NCBI GenBank assembly: GCA_964247055.1
Contig: OZ176058.1
Span: 4,960,001 to 5,024,000, forward strand
Direction of reading: 5' to 3'
Source of the DNA: Paragordius varius
Taxonomy: Eukaryota > Nematomorpha
Length of the DNA stretch: 64,000 bases
Shown here in pieces: positions 36,711 through 49,509 of this stretch (its first letter is position 1; each line of letters begins with the position of its first letter). The notes beneath the pieces were generated by a model. It ran no database searches and had not been told where the DNA came from. It worked only from the letters and a program-made list of their open reading frames with translations. The translations under genes were made by a program, and so were the position numbers.

Positions 36711-37284
36711 TTATCTTAAATTATATCATAAAAAAATAAAATGTGATAAATAAATAAATTTTTAAAATAATTAAAAGGTTAAACAGATACATATATCACG
36801 CTTGGAACATTCCAAATAGTAGAACAGAAAAGATATATTAGAATTGTAATAGCTCAGAACAATTATGATAAAAAATGGATTAAAAAAGTAGCGGCAAGTA
36901 ATTGACTCAATGTGCGCCATCCATTTTACTTAATACATTACTAAAATTTATACAACACTTTTTATATTTCAATAATACTTCACCAATAGGATCATATTAG
37001 TAGTTATCATTGAAACAAAAAAAACCAAACTGCAAAACTTCCTAACAAATGTGGCAAGTTTTTAATATTTGGGACCTTGGTAAATAATATTAGCATATTT
37101 TTCCGTTTTGTCTGTATATTTAATTTTATTAATTTGTTATCGACTGCTAAAAATGACTTGTATAAATGACTTGCAAGAGATTCCAAATTTTATTTTACAA
37201 TTATAAATTCTCCGCGATAAAATAATCGATCATAACCTAAAAGAATTAGTATTGGTATTGGTTAATAATTTAAGCTACGGTTTT

Positions 37285-37300
37285 AACTTTTTTACTTATT
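37285..37300. repeat. LINE target-site duplication, left
   Basis: AACTTTTTTACTTATT, identical to 40709-40724. Confidence 0.88.
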
Positions 37301-40300
37301 TATTATTATTATTACATTACATGTTTTCACTCGTGAGAGCGGTCATGTTATACAACCTGTCTCGCCATAAAACTCTATCTATGGCGTCCTCTGCAATAAG
37401 CTCGTACTTTGCTAGCTCTCTTTTTACTGTATCTATCCATTTTGTTTTAGGCCGCCCACGTCCTTGTTTTCCCTCAACTATATAACCATCTATTATTTTT
37501 GCAATGTAATTAGAATCTCTCCTTTCAATGTGCCCGAACCAACGTAGCCTATTTTTTGACATTCTTTCCACTATTGGTTTAATATCTGTGCTCCCACGAA
37601 TAAATCTATTCTCGATTCTGTCCTTTCTAGTTACCCCACACATCATTCTGAGCATTTTCATTTCAGTCACGTTAAATTGTCTTTTTTCGGATTTTTTGAC
37701 ACCCCATGTCTGTGAATTATACATCATTGAGGGCTGGACAACTGAACTGTAAATCTTACCTTTCACTCTAACATCAATATTTCGATCGCATAATACGCTC
37801 GAAATTTTCTTCCAATTTACCCAGCTGCTCTTTATTCTTAAATTAATATCGTCAGTTAACGAACCATCTGCACTTAACATAGCTCCCAGATATTTGCAAC
37901 TTTCTTTACCCTTCAGAACCCAACTATCATCAACTACCATTTCATGTTGTGGACCCCCAAAAGTAATAAGTTCGGTTTTTGCTTTATTTACTTTCAGACC
38001 ATATTGATCCAGCATAACAACCCATCTGACCGTTCGCTTTAACTCAATTAATGAATCAGACAAGATGATTATGTCATCTGCATACATTAAGTACCATCCT
38101 GAACTCACATTAACAACCTTGGCTACCTCGTCCATACAAATTATAAACAATAAGGGGCTGAGTGATGAGCCTTGGTAGACTCCATGCTTTATTGAAAAGG
38201 GCTCTGATAAACCTTGTGGAGTTTTAATCCTGGAGGTGTGTGATTCGTACATTATTTGTAACAACTTAATATAACTTTCTGGCACCTTTTTACGACGGAG
38301 ACTCTACCAAATAGTTTCTCTAGGAATCCTGTCAAACGCCTTCTCTATATCAATCAAAACCCCGTGTAATTCTTTCTTTTTTTCAATGTCTTTTTCAATC
38401 AACCTCCTAACCGAATGTATAGGATCTACTGTTGACTTTCCTGGCATGAAACCAAATTGATTTCCTTCTATAGATATCATTTTCCTGATTCGCTTCTCAA
38501 TTATTTTTTCAAACAATTTCATAGTGTGCGACAAAAGTTTTATCCCTCTATAGTTACCACATTCATTTATATCACCTTTTCCTTTAAATAAAGGCACAGT
38601 TAAACTTTCCTTCCATTCAACCGGGATTTCATACGTTGAAACAACTTTATTAAATACACGCTCCAAAAAATTTAATCCAGAATTTCCAAGCACTTTCCAA
38701 CAATTTATATTTATGTCGTCCGATCCTACAGCTTTGTTGTTTGGCATTTCTAACAAATTAGATTCTACTTCCTTTTGTGTAATTGCTTCTATTGGTCTAT
38801 CAGTAGCTTCAACTGTATTTGGCAAAAATATCTCGCCTACCCCTTCATCTAAACTCACAAAGTACTCTTTCCATCTTTTTAATATTTCTACATTTTCGCA
38901 CAGCAAGCTTCCATCTTTTCCTTTTATTGCAGTCGCATAACCTGGCAAATCCATCCTGCGTTTATTCCTTTGCTGCGCAACTTTATACACTTTGTTTAAA
39001 CCTTGTTTACTATTTAACTCATCATAAAATAAATTCATTTTTTCTTTCTTAACCTGACCGACTAATTTTTTCAATTCCTTATTTAAACTTTTATACTTAT
39101 CTCTATCATCATCCTTCCTTGTATGTCTCCATTTGTCAAAAGCCTTACCTTTTTCTCGTGACATCAATATTATTCTTTCATCGTAAAGCCAAGCCTCTCT
39201 GTATACTTGAGATTTTCCGCCTTTTAATCCACAAACTAGAGTTCCTGCCATTTTGATTAACTGACTTACTTTATCCCAATCACCATTTAACCCTCCATCC
39301 TCGGATAACCGTATTTCTTTTATAAAAGCCTGCCTTTTTTCGGATAATTTCTCCCACTTAATACTTTTTAATCTCTTTGAATAAGAACCACTTTGTTTAG
39401 ACTTTTCTTTCACGAAAAATTTACAAATAAGTAAATTATGTTGCGAACTAACCTCTAAGTTTGGCACGACCTTACAATCTATTACAAGCTTCAATAAATC
39501 TCTTGGAACAAGTATAAAATCTATTTGAGATTTGTTTATGCCGCTCTTAAAAGTTACCAGATAACTTTCTCTTTTTTCGAAAAACGTGTTCGCTATCGCC
39601 AAATTGTGAGATTGTGCAAATCTGAGCAAATTAATTCCTTCCTCGTTTCTTTCTCCATAAGAATGTCCCCCGTGCCATATTTCAAAAGATTCCCTTTTTG
39701 AACCAATATGACCATTAAAATCCCCACATAAAAACTTGACTCTGAGGTGAGGGAGAGCGATTATTTTTTCATCTAGAGTCTCGTAAAATTGCTCCTTTTC
39801 TTGTTTCGGTAAACCTATTTGCGGGGCATATATACTAAATACCGTTATGACCTCGTTACCTACCAAAATATCTTAATTCATGATTCGGCTGTTATAGCGT
39901 CTTACTTCTTTAACCTGATTGGACAATTTGGGATTAATGATAATTGCCACTCCATTTCGTCCGCCACTTTCACCTGAGTAATATAGTCGACAATTCTCTT
40001 CCAAAGTCCTTGCTCCGTTTCCGCGGTAACGAGTCTCTTGTAATGCCAAAATATCAATATGTTTAACTTTCATTATTCTCACAATATCATTTAACTTACT
40101 TTTCAATGAACCAACATTTAAACTAGCAAAATACAGGCATCTCGTATTCCTTTTCATTCTCTTTGTATTATTGGCCACAACACCAAAACCGCGGCTGGCC
40201 AGGCCTGACCGGTTATTACTATACACATCAATATTCATTTGACAGCTTTAAACAAACAAAAATAAAAATAATAAAATTGAAGTGTCGAGCTAATTATGAC

Positions 40301-40708
40301 AAATTGATAGATGTTAATAAAACCTAGGCTATAGGTAAAAACGGAAATTATATTTCGCAATAAAAAAAATTAAAGCAAAATTTATGTATAAAACAATATA
40401 AATCAAGGGTTATTTTATGTGTCATAGTAAAAAATAAAATAAATAGTGCTACAATACTTATCCAAGAATACAATCTATATATTTAAGAGAATATTAATAG
40501 GCAAATTATAGGAAAAGGCCAACGGTTAGTCCTACGTCCAAAAACAAAAATGGGAATAGGTATGTTATAACAAAATTTAAAGTATAGGATAAGTGATAAA
40601 AGATAGAATAAACTTTGAAGATAAATAGATATAATATAAAATAAATAAGAATTTAGATTTTTCTTTTGTGTAATGGACGAACGCGCGCGCGTAACAACAG
40701 TTGTGTGT
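37301..40708 (-). mobile_element. full-length RTE-like LINE
   Basis: A 3.4-kb non-LTR retrotransposon on the minus strand, flanked by identical 16-bp target duplications. Its 5' end starts ACACACAACTGTTGTTACGC, a GC-rich leader with CGCGCGCGCG. The 3' end finishes in an AATAATAATAAT tail, as in RTE-type LINEs. The empty site is visible in arm A near 20721-20738. Insertion therefore postdates the inverted duplication. Confidence 0.9.
37317..40238 (-). pseudogene. LINE endonuclease-reverse transcriptase, two in-frame stops
   Basis: One frame of about 973 codons. The N-terminal apurinic-type endonuclease has ASLNVGSLKSKL, LALQETRYRG, GRNGVAIIIN, LCGDFNGHIG and SQIDFILV. The reverse transcriptase follows with GNYRGIKLLSH, FGFMPGKSTVDPIHSVRRL, GVLIDIEKAFDRIP, LSPLLFIICMDEV and the catalytic YADD in YLMYADDIIILSDS. 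The C-terminal region has FGHIERRDS and GRGRPKTKWID. The frame is interrupted only by TAA at 39873-39875 and TAG at 38304-38306, so the copy is young but not translatable in full. Motif order and the single ORF fit the RTE clade, though a related clade is possible. Confidence 0.9.
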
Positions 40709-40724
40709 AACTTTTTTACTTATT
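40709..40724. repeat. LINE target-site duplication, right
   Basis: AACTTTTTTACTTATT, identical to 37285-37300. Confidence 0.88.
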
Positions 40725-41196
40725 CGGGTTAACAAATTTTTAAAAAACGACGATGGTTTAAAAAAGAAAGCTCGTATACACAACAAAAAAAAAATTATGA
40801 TAAATAAGTGAAATAAAATTTTTTTAAAAATAGATGGCCTATATTCATCTTCTTATATTTAATTGCGCTAATATTAACAACCATTTTTGTTTATAATATC
40901 TTTATATACAATCTAATTATTCTTCAATATCTAATCCATTTTTTTGAAAATAAAAATAATTTGTTATCCGTAATTGACCATATCTTCTCTTCTGTACAGC
41001 GACTTGCCAGGTCTTGCTTGCATTATCATTGCAAGACCCATTTTTACATTAAAAATGAAGATGAATTATATTTATTCTGATAAAAAGATGTATCAATATT
41101 CTCATTGGGTTTTGGCTTTGGGGTTTGCAAGTGATTTAAATATTTTTAGAGATTATTTATATACATAGGATCAAAATATTTTTTTGTTTTCTCTGT

Positions 41197-41442
41197 GTAC
41201 AAACTTGAAATTATACGGACATAACGCAAAAATATAAAGACAAATATTTTTCTAAAAGACAACCATAATTTTAATTCTTGATTTTTTTCAAATATCAAAG
41301 AATAAAATAGAAATGTATATTGGTAACATAATCAATTATATATTTTATAATTGATTTAAAACTAAAAAGTATGGTTGTCTTTTAAATAATAATTGTCTTT
41401 ATATTTTTACGTTTTGTCAGTATAATTACAGTTTTTACTTTA
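41197..41442. mobile_element. palindromic pogo-type MITE, copy G
   Basis: AAACTTGAAATTATACGGAC, ATAACGCAAAAATATAAAGA; right half ATATTTTTACGTTTTGTCAG, GTTTTTACTTTA. It abuts arm B just as copy C abuts arm A. Confidence 0.8.
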
Positions 41443-42165
41443 ATTTTGGAAAGGTGCATTCTTTACAATTTGTTTATTATGCATAAACAAAAAAGTGTAA
41501 ATATTTTTTCATATCAGCACAAAAACTAAAGGACCATGAAATTTTTTTTATACCCTTTTTTCAGTTGTATTAAAAATTCAAATTAAAGCTTGAAAACGAT
41601 CTTTTTTAGAAAACAACTATAATAATCTAAATTCATTTATATAAACTTTATAAATGAAAATATAAAATATATGAATGATTGTATTACCAATTTAAGTAGA
41701 TATATATCGTAAAATCTTCTGGTTAGGAAAGACTATTTATACCAGCATTTCTATTCCGATAATTATAATATCTTGTATAAATTTACTATGAATCAAAAGA
41801 TATTATAGAAGTTTATAAAAAATGTACATATAAGCATTTCGTGTTATTTTTATTTACATTGTATAATTGTAAACGAAGTGCATGTTATTCCAAATTAGTT
41901 AGTTTACAAAAAATTTTCCGTCACTGTAACAAGATTTTCTTTATTTATTCGGTAATTTATAAATCAAATATAATTTGCAATATGTTATTTCATATATTTA
42001 TCGTATTTTAGGAAAAAAATAACTTTTGCCCATGGATAAATGGCTGTTAAATAAGAATGGTAGATGATAAGCCAACAAACTCTTCTCAGACAGAACAAAG
42101 TATTGAAAAAGACATCTAATGTGAGATAAATAAAATATAATGAGTCTTTTCTTCAATTTGGCTTT
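41443..42165. other. intergenic, nothing recognised
   Basis: AT-rich with no open frame or repeat match found. Confidence 0.45.
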
Positions 42166-42181
42166 ACATTTCAAAATTGTA

Positions 42182-43860
42182 AGGGAATGAACAACCTCTT
42201 TGTTGGATCTGCAATGAATTTTTGGCTTCGGAGAGTATGAAACCATCAAAATTAAAAAGACATTTTGAATCAAAGCATGTTTCATATGTCAATAAACCTA
42301 AAGAATATTTTGAAAGACTGTTCTTTAAATAAAGAAAAGAAAAACATGGAAAAATTTATCACCGTTAATGAAAAATATTTACTAGAATCATATGAAGTTT
42401 TATGCTGTATTGCTAAAAATAAAAAGCCGTTCACCATTAAATAAAATCTTGTGTTACCTGTTGCTATTAAAATGGTAGAACTACTACATGGAAGAACATA
42501 TGGCGATGATATTCGAAAGATTCCTTTGTCGTACGACACTATGGAAAATAAAATTTCTGATATTAACAACGATCAATTAACACAACTTATGACAAAAATT
42601 TAAGAAAGGCCAAAATTTTTGCTTCATTTGGATGAAAAAACTGATATTACAAAATTGGCTCGTTGTTACTATATGACAAATACGTTTATAAAGAAAGCGT
42701 GGAGAAATTTGTTGTGTGGAAGACCAACCTACAGAGAATAATGTATATCGTAAAGTTGACGAATTTTAAAAAGCAGGAGGTTTAGAATGGAAAAATCGCT
42801 GTTATATATGCACAGATGGTGCAAGTGCGATGACGAGAAAAAATATTGGTTTATAAATTATTTTTTCAAACTACTTATTATGATCATATAACTTTTAAAT
42901 TACCTCATTCACCGAGAGGCTTTAGCAAAAAAATAGCATCAGAATTGAATCATGTGCTTGAGGATGCTGATAAGGTTATATTATTAAGATCCATGCTCTT
43001 AACAGTCGCTTATTTTTAAATCTCTGTAAGGATATGGATTCCAACTACACAACTTTGTTATTACATGCAAAAGTAAGATGGTTGTCTAAAGGTCAGAGTT
43101 TAAAAAAATATTGTTATTAAAAGGCGAGATCGAAATATTTTTAACTGGACGAAATTGTCAATTTGTTGATTTATGACTTGTGGCTATCCATGCTCTGTAA
43201 TTTGTTAGATTTTTTGCGAATTTAAACGATCTAAACTTGTCTATTCAAAGAAAAAATTGCGATAATTTACTTCAAAAGATAAAATTAAAAGTTTTATTAA
43301 AAAGATCAGCATTTGAAAAAGTAGGTTAGAAAAAATTCCTTAGAAATGTTTTCCAGTGTCGACAATTTTGTAATTGAGAAAATTCATTGTAAAACTTATA
43401 TTGAAAAACTATTGTAGATCACTTAAAAGCGCTAGAAATACAGTTCTGGACATATTTTATATTAAATGCTGATTTACAAAAAATAGGTTGGATTTAAAAA
43501 CCGTTTTGGATTGGCTTAAGTAAGATTGATCATCTGCCACTTAAAATCAAGAGGAATTTGTTAGCTTTCGTGTTCATACTAAAAACTACAATTCCAAAAA
43601 AGCCCTTGTCTGAATTCTGGATCGGAGCTAGAACTGAACCCACAATTTCCGATTAGGCGTTAAATGATCTGTCACTCAATACCACATATTTATATGAAGT
43701 TACATTCTCAACAGCTTTAACACACATTTAATCTCAATACGTTCAGCGATAAAAAAAGTTGAAGAGATCCTACCTTCATTAGTTTCAAACATTACGCCAA
43801 GATTTGATTCGTTATGCGATAAAAAACAGGCACATCCATCTCATTAAATTTTTAACGTAA
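42182..43860 (+). pseudogene. hAT transposase, second decayed copy
   Basis: Same order of blocks as 27023-28680. The BED finger is better kept (CWICNEFLASESMKPSKLKR, HFESKHVSYVNKPKEYFERL). The later blocks LHLDEKTDITKLARCYYM, CTDGASAMT and HVLEDADKV are present but lie in shifted frames with stops between them. It arose by segmental duplication, not independent transposition. Confidence 0.85.
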
Positions 43861-44343
43861 ACTTAAATTCAATATTAACCCGCAACTACAGAGAGAATGA
43901 AGACGGTTAGAATCCACTTTAGTTTCTGAAAAATATAAAAAAACATTTCTATAGCATTTCGCGCAAATCTCAGTTTTAGATTTTTTAATGTTTCAAAACG
44001 AATTCTAAATTTAAATATTTTCATATGCATATGTATATTGTTATTTAATAAATATATTAAAAATATTAATTTATTTTTCTTTAATATTTGTTAGGGTCGT
44101 TAAGAAACCCGCAATCATAAATGGGGTCAGGAATGACAAAAATTTGAGAAGTCTGCTCTATGTAATAATGTCATGTTTAAACAATGTGTTATATTTGAAA
44201 ACATGATTGTCTTTTAAAATTAAATTTTTGTTTTTATGTTTTTGCAATTTTTCTGATTGAATTTTTACCGTAAGTAGAGCAATTTAGTCGTTATTATATA
44301 AGTCGTAAGCCCACAAACCACATTTTTATATTCTAATAATCAT

Positions 44344-44370
44344 TATATATATATATATATATATATATAT
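44344..44370. repeat. (AT)n microsatellite
   Basis: About 27 bp of alternating AT. The homologous run in copy 1 (29033-29046) is half as long. Confidence 0.9.
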
Positions 44371-45009
44371 TTCATTAGGATATTTTTTATATCCGACGAT
44401 ATAAGGCACTGATAGAAGACTAGGATATTTTTCGGGATTAAATTAATTAAATCACGTGTGGTCATATAAAAATAATGTTTTGAAAACTCTGAATTTAAAT
44501 AGCTAATGAAAATAATAAACCCAAAATTAATTAGACTATTGTCATATTTTATTATAATAAAAAACAGTGAAATTATTAAAATAAAATAATTTTTTTGGTA
44601 AAGTTTTTTAAAGGCAAAAATTAATTTCTGGCGAACAGCTATCCATAAAAGGTTACACATATTAAAAATTTATTTTCCAATTTAGAAGCCTTATAAATAT
44701 CGAAGCTTATTGATACATATGCTAAAATTATTTATTTAGTATTTGATTTTGCTGTATAATCAAAATTAAAATCATTAAACCAAAACCGTTTCAATAATAA
44801 CGGTTTTGTAGACCAAGTTTTAAATATATTGTGGCAAAGTAAGTATTGTTACGCTATTATATAATAATTTATAATAACTGATGTATCTATAATTTCTATC
44901 CTTTAGATTGCTTAATATTTGCAATATGAAGTATATAAAAACCGTTTATTCAATTTAAAGTACTAACATTAAACAAATAATTTGGTTTTTATTGAATTAT
45001 CTTTGTAAC

Positions 45010-46016
45010 CCTGACCTTCTTTGCCTAGTTACGGGTAATACTTCAAGCTATTAATGAACTCATATGGCTTCATAAAGTTTCAATAAATCAGCTCCAAAAC
45101 AACGCAATTGCTATATAGTGCGCAGTTTTTGGCGGGTATACCCAGGGGTAAAAAAAAGCGTTGGGCAAATTTTTTGCCTTAATAAAAACAATGTCTGGAA
45201 TTATCATGGATTCCTTATGTTCCTATTAGTCTCATAGGTTTTTTTAAATTTGGCTCCAAAGGCATGCTGCATCGATATGGCGACGCAGTTGTAGGTGGGT
45301 AGCCCCCTATCCAGAGGCCAATACAAAACAAGACGTTCGATAAAAATATTGCCGTATAGGGAAAATCATCATTTATTCCATATGTTCTGAATAGTTTATG
45401 GAAGAATGGCTTCAAAACTAGATAATATTTCAATGATAGCGCATTTTTCAGGGCTAAAATGGCTATTTAATCGCTAAAAAACCGCTCGACTTAAATTTTT
45501 GTCTTTTTATGGATAATAATTTAGCCCCTTATAAAACTTATATGGCCTGATTTAACTCTAAACAACGCATTTTTGATATGATGGCGCAGTTGTAGGCGGG
45601 TAGCCCACTACCCAGAGGCCAATAAAAAAAATGTAGTTAGATAAAAAAAATTGCCTTTATAGGATACCTGGAATCCTCATTCAATTCCATATGTTCTGAA
45701 TAGTTTATGGAAGAGTGGCTTCAAAATTAGATAATATTTCAATGATAGCGCATTTTTAGGACGTAAAGGGCCTATTTAACCGCTATTCTAAAAAATCCGC
45801 TCAAATTTTTGACCTTTTACGCGTAATATTGCAGGGATTGAACTCATTGGCCTGATAGGTTTTCTGAAAGTTAGCCCCAAAAGCACGCTATTTCGATATA
45901 ACGGGTCAGTTTTTAGCGGATATTTCCTTACCCAGGAGCTATCATCAAAGAAACGCTTGACTAAAATGTTTGCCTTTTAACAGGAAATACCTGGAATCCT
46001 TATTGAATTTTTACGG
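45010..46016 (+). repeat. ~145-bp tandem repeat, second copy of block
   Basis: Matches 29690-30720 unit for unit, with CGATATGGCGACGCAGTTGT and GGGTAGCCCCCTATCCAGAG. Confidence 0.75.
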
Positions 46017-46024
46017 TCTCATAC

Positions 46025-48054
46025 CAGTGGCGAAACTATAAATTGAATGCACCTCCCCCCAAAAAATCTTTAGCAGTTATCTTTTCACCTGGCGCATCAC
46101 TTAGACTCGTAGAAATATATATTTAAATTTACTTGTCTTGCCATCCTGAGTCTAAATGTTTTGCGTTCTTTATATATGATAGTTAGTACTTACCCCCCAC
46201 CCTAACCACCGCCAGTCCTTAATCTTAACTTATTAAGATAATTAAATAACTTATTAATCGCATGTATTAATCAGAAAATATTTTAAAATTACGTTTTCTC
46301 GATTTTGCGTGAGCAAATTTTCTCTTTCTATTTATACCTTTTTTATCCGTTTGATCGGGTTTTTAATTTTTGCCTTCTTTTTTGTTCACTTTTAACACTT
46401 GGATACAACACACTCATTTTAGTCCTTCGATTCAAATTGGGGTAGTTAGATACCCCGGGCCTGTTTAAAATCAAATACTTAAAAAAGTATGGAAGGAATC
46501 GAAACCATGGCAAAATTTTGCATTTATATAACATTAATAAACCGAAATATATAAAAAATTTTATTCAAAAATACTTGATATTACTTATTTTGAGCTAAAA
46601 CCGAAAGATAAAAATTTCGTTAATGTGTCAAATTTTAAAATTAAAAAATAATACAAAATAAACCGCTTTTTCTATTTCTATCAATGTTAGATGTAATTTA
46701 TATAAAAAAATAGCTTTAGTTTTACCCTTAAAATTAAATGAAGACGATATTTTGCAAAAAATTTGGAAAATAAAAATGGCGTCGAAGTAGTTTGAGATGG
46801 AACTTTTTTTTCAAAACAAAATTTTATCAAGATATTTTGGCATATTTATATAATATTTATCAGGATAGAAGCATAAATTTAAATTGAGACCGTTTCCTTC
46901 CGTAGTTTTTTAAAAATTTTAATTTAAATTTAGTCTGGGGTATTTAGATACCCCAATTTGAATCGAAGTGTTAAAACTGCAAAAAATTATAAAGAAACAC
47001 ACATTATCATTATGACTAAAAATTAATGGATTGTGAAAAAATTGCATTTTTTGCTCTTTCTTCCTTTAACTCAATATTATTAAAATTATGAACCTATTTG
47101 GTAAAAAAAATTATATGTAAATTATTTTTCACACTGCATGATAAAACATACTATATTTTTACGTATATGAATATATTATTGCAAATGCGATTTTATTTGT
47201 AAATTTTGAAATTCGTACCTTTTTTAAAAATAAACGCCATCTTTATATTAAATATGGAGATTACTTTCTTAGTCTAACTTTGCAATTACAAGTCATAGTA
47301 TTTCCTATCAAGCAATAGGTGGATGTATGGAACCAAAATTTAAAGAGGACAGTGTTTATCACGTGTCATAGTGTGAGACGCCTTTTGTCCTTGTTGTGGA
47401 CTCATCAGCCATACATAATGAACATAGGTAAACACTGTCAGTTAGGAGTTTGTATATATACTGAGTATTTTAGATTTAAGACTAATCAAAGATGGTGAAA
47501 GAAAAAACAGAGAACTTAAGGCCTGGAGAGGGCAACCGATTGTAATCAGATCTAATCAATTATCATATCTCCTTTTAATCCATTAGCCGTACTATTACTT
47601 CTAATTACAAAGGTAAACTAAGAAAATAATCCTCATAACATTTATATTTTATAATTTTTAATAACAAAATAATTTAACACTTGAAAATTATAGGTTTCAT
47701 TTACTTTTGTTGTCAATTATCTATACCCATTTATTTATTTTTAACTATTTTTTAATTTTTTATGGTGTTAACTAAAGAGAATTTTAGAGTGTTTATTAAT
47801 TATCAACTTGAAATAAAACCGCTTATTGAGATAGTGAAAATGCATTTTATTGCTCTTTCTTCCTTTCAATTAATAATAATTTCTTTATTCTTTGCCAGTA
47901 TACTTACAATCAGGCAATTATTACTTACATATCTGTAAATAAAAAAGGTAATAAATTTTAGGCCCTCAGTCAAAATAGAAAGGGGACCTAAATTTAATAT
48001 TAATAAAAAAGGCCCCTTCGCACTACTCCCCCTAGCTCCCCGTTATTTCGCCAC
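46025..48054. mobile_element. non-autonomous hAT element, copy 2 (hosting a TTAA MITE)
   Basis: Left end CAGTGGCGAAACTATAAATT preceded by TCTCATAC (46017-46024); right end TTATTTCGCCAC, eroded. It carries the TTAA MITE that is absent from copy 1. Confidence 0.8.
46396..46970 (+). mobile_element. TTAA-flanked MITE, copy 3, with empty site in copy 1
   Basis: 575 bp between TTAA 46392-46395 and TTAA 46971-46974. Copy 1 of the segment reads CACTTTTAAAACTGCC at 31109-31124 with a single TTAA. The pair gives a direct filled/empty comparison, so insertion came after the segmental duplication. Confidence 0.93.
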
Positions 48055-48962
48055 ATACTTTGGGCGAAAAATAGTTTCAAAAAATTATTTTTGTGGACTT
48101 AGTTTTTTGACAAAAATGGTATTTTACGGGGTAGGGGGGGGGAGTAAAATCGGCGCAATCGTAAAAAATGTAAAAAAATCATATTTGAAATCGAATGCTC
48201 CACCACGTTTTCCGGAAATGTCTCAAAGACACGATTTTTGTGGACTTCTGTTTTCAAAAAAACCCATTTTCCACACGGGGTGAGCCCAAACTGGTGGCCT
48301 AATTTAAAAAAGAGCTAAGCTATTGTCGGGGCATTCATTAATGATTATATTTTTCGACATTTGGATTTGAATGGGTCTACCGGTTTTCCGGAAACAGATC
48401 ACAAGCCACCACTCTCCATTTTTATAAATATATAAATTACTGTGGCAAATTTTAAATATTTATATAAAACTTAGTCGACAATGACTCATAGGTGTATTAA
48501 AAAAATATTTTCTATGCAATAAACAGAAAAAAATCAGGACTTGAAACCAGAACCGTTGTTCCACGTTAAAAGCCGCAACCGGAATAGTGTTAAAATTTTA
48601 ATAACCGTTTTGGAACATGTTCCTTCATTTAAAAAACCGGTTCTGGAACTGAACAAAATATAAAAAACAGGAATTTTTACCAGCGAGAACCGTTTAAGGA
48701 ATCGTACTACAGACCAAATATTTTTAATTCTTTTATATATTGTTACACTCTTATGTTATAATATGAACTACATTAAGTATATTACTCTTTTAAATATTTT
48801 TGGTATGGAGAAGAAATACTTTGAGTTAGATCAAATGAAATAAATTCTATAAGAGGAGCAACATGTTAAAAATCCAATGCTCTTATCTGCAGTGTATTTG
48901 GATCTTCGTTTTGAACGGGATCATAAGAGGTAAAATGCACTGCAAGATATACATAAAAGTAT

Positions 48963-49505
48963 GTCGAATGAAGCTAGGAATAATTTTGATATGTATTCGA
49001 TTAAAAAAATTAACATTTAGACAATATCAAAATCATTGTGACAGATATATTTATAGCGCGAATTTATTGTAAGAAATATAAAATATATATATATATGTAT
49101 ATCATTTATAAAGGATAGAATATATATTTGGTGATTTAACTTCATTTTTACCCACCTACACAAAAATTTAGAAAAATTATCGGAATATCGGTAATATTTT
49201 ATATATTACTTATATTTTGGTCAGTGTAAAAAGAACATATAAAATTTATTTGAATCATAGATCATCATTGACACAAGATGTATGTAAGCCATCATTTTAA
49301 AGATTGAACAAAAATATATGGATATGATTCTTATTAAATTACCTTTGTACAAAATATATAGTTTATCTCCATTTATCCAAGTTTTTTTTATATCTAATTA
49401 AATTTATAAATTAGAAATGCTTGTAGGAATAATTATACAAGACAGCAATTTTTAGCACTTAATTTATTTTGCATAATTTTATATCATTTTATTAGTATAT
49501 CTGAA
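48963..49505. other. AT-rich flank, nothing recognised
   Basis: Short TA runs near 49085-49100 and no gene. It begins where the segmental duplication stops. Confidence 0.45.
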
Positions 49506-49509
49506 AAAA

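Larger units (their letters stand above)
36900..41196 (-). repeat. arm B of the inverted duplication, split by a LINE
   Basis: 36900-37284 and 40725-41196 together are the reverse complement of 20255-21130. Both arms adjoin a pogo MITE on one side (20072, 41197). Arm A adjoins a TTAA MITE directly; in arm B the TTAA MITE at 35917 is about 400 bp away. The LINE between 37301 and 40708 has no counterpart in arm A. Confidence 0.8.
42166..48962 (+). repeat. segmental duplication, copy 2
   Basis: Direct counterpart of 27011-33433. Extra sequence here: the TTAA MITE at 46396-46970, a longer AT microsatellite at 44344-44370, and about 160 bp near 44090-44250 that includes GGGTCGTTAAGAAACCCGCA. It lacks the MITE present at 31611 in copy 1. 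Confidence 0.88.

Noticed and set aside
37252-39052. Plus-strand open frames of about 75 codons
   Set aside because: Antisense shadows of the LINE ORF on the minus strand.
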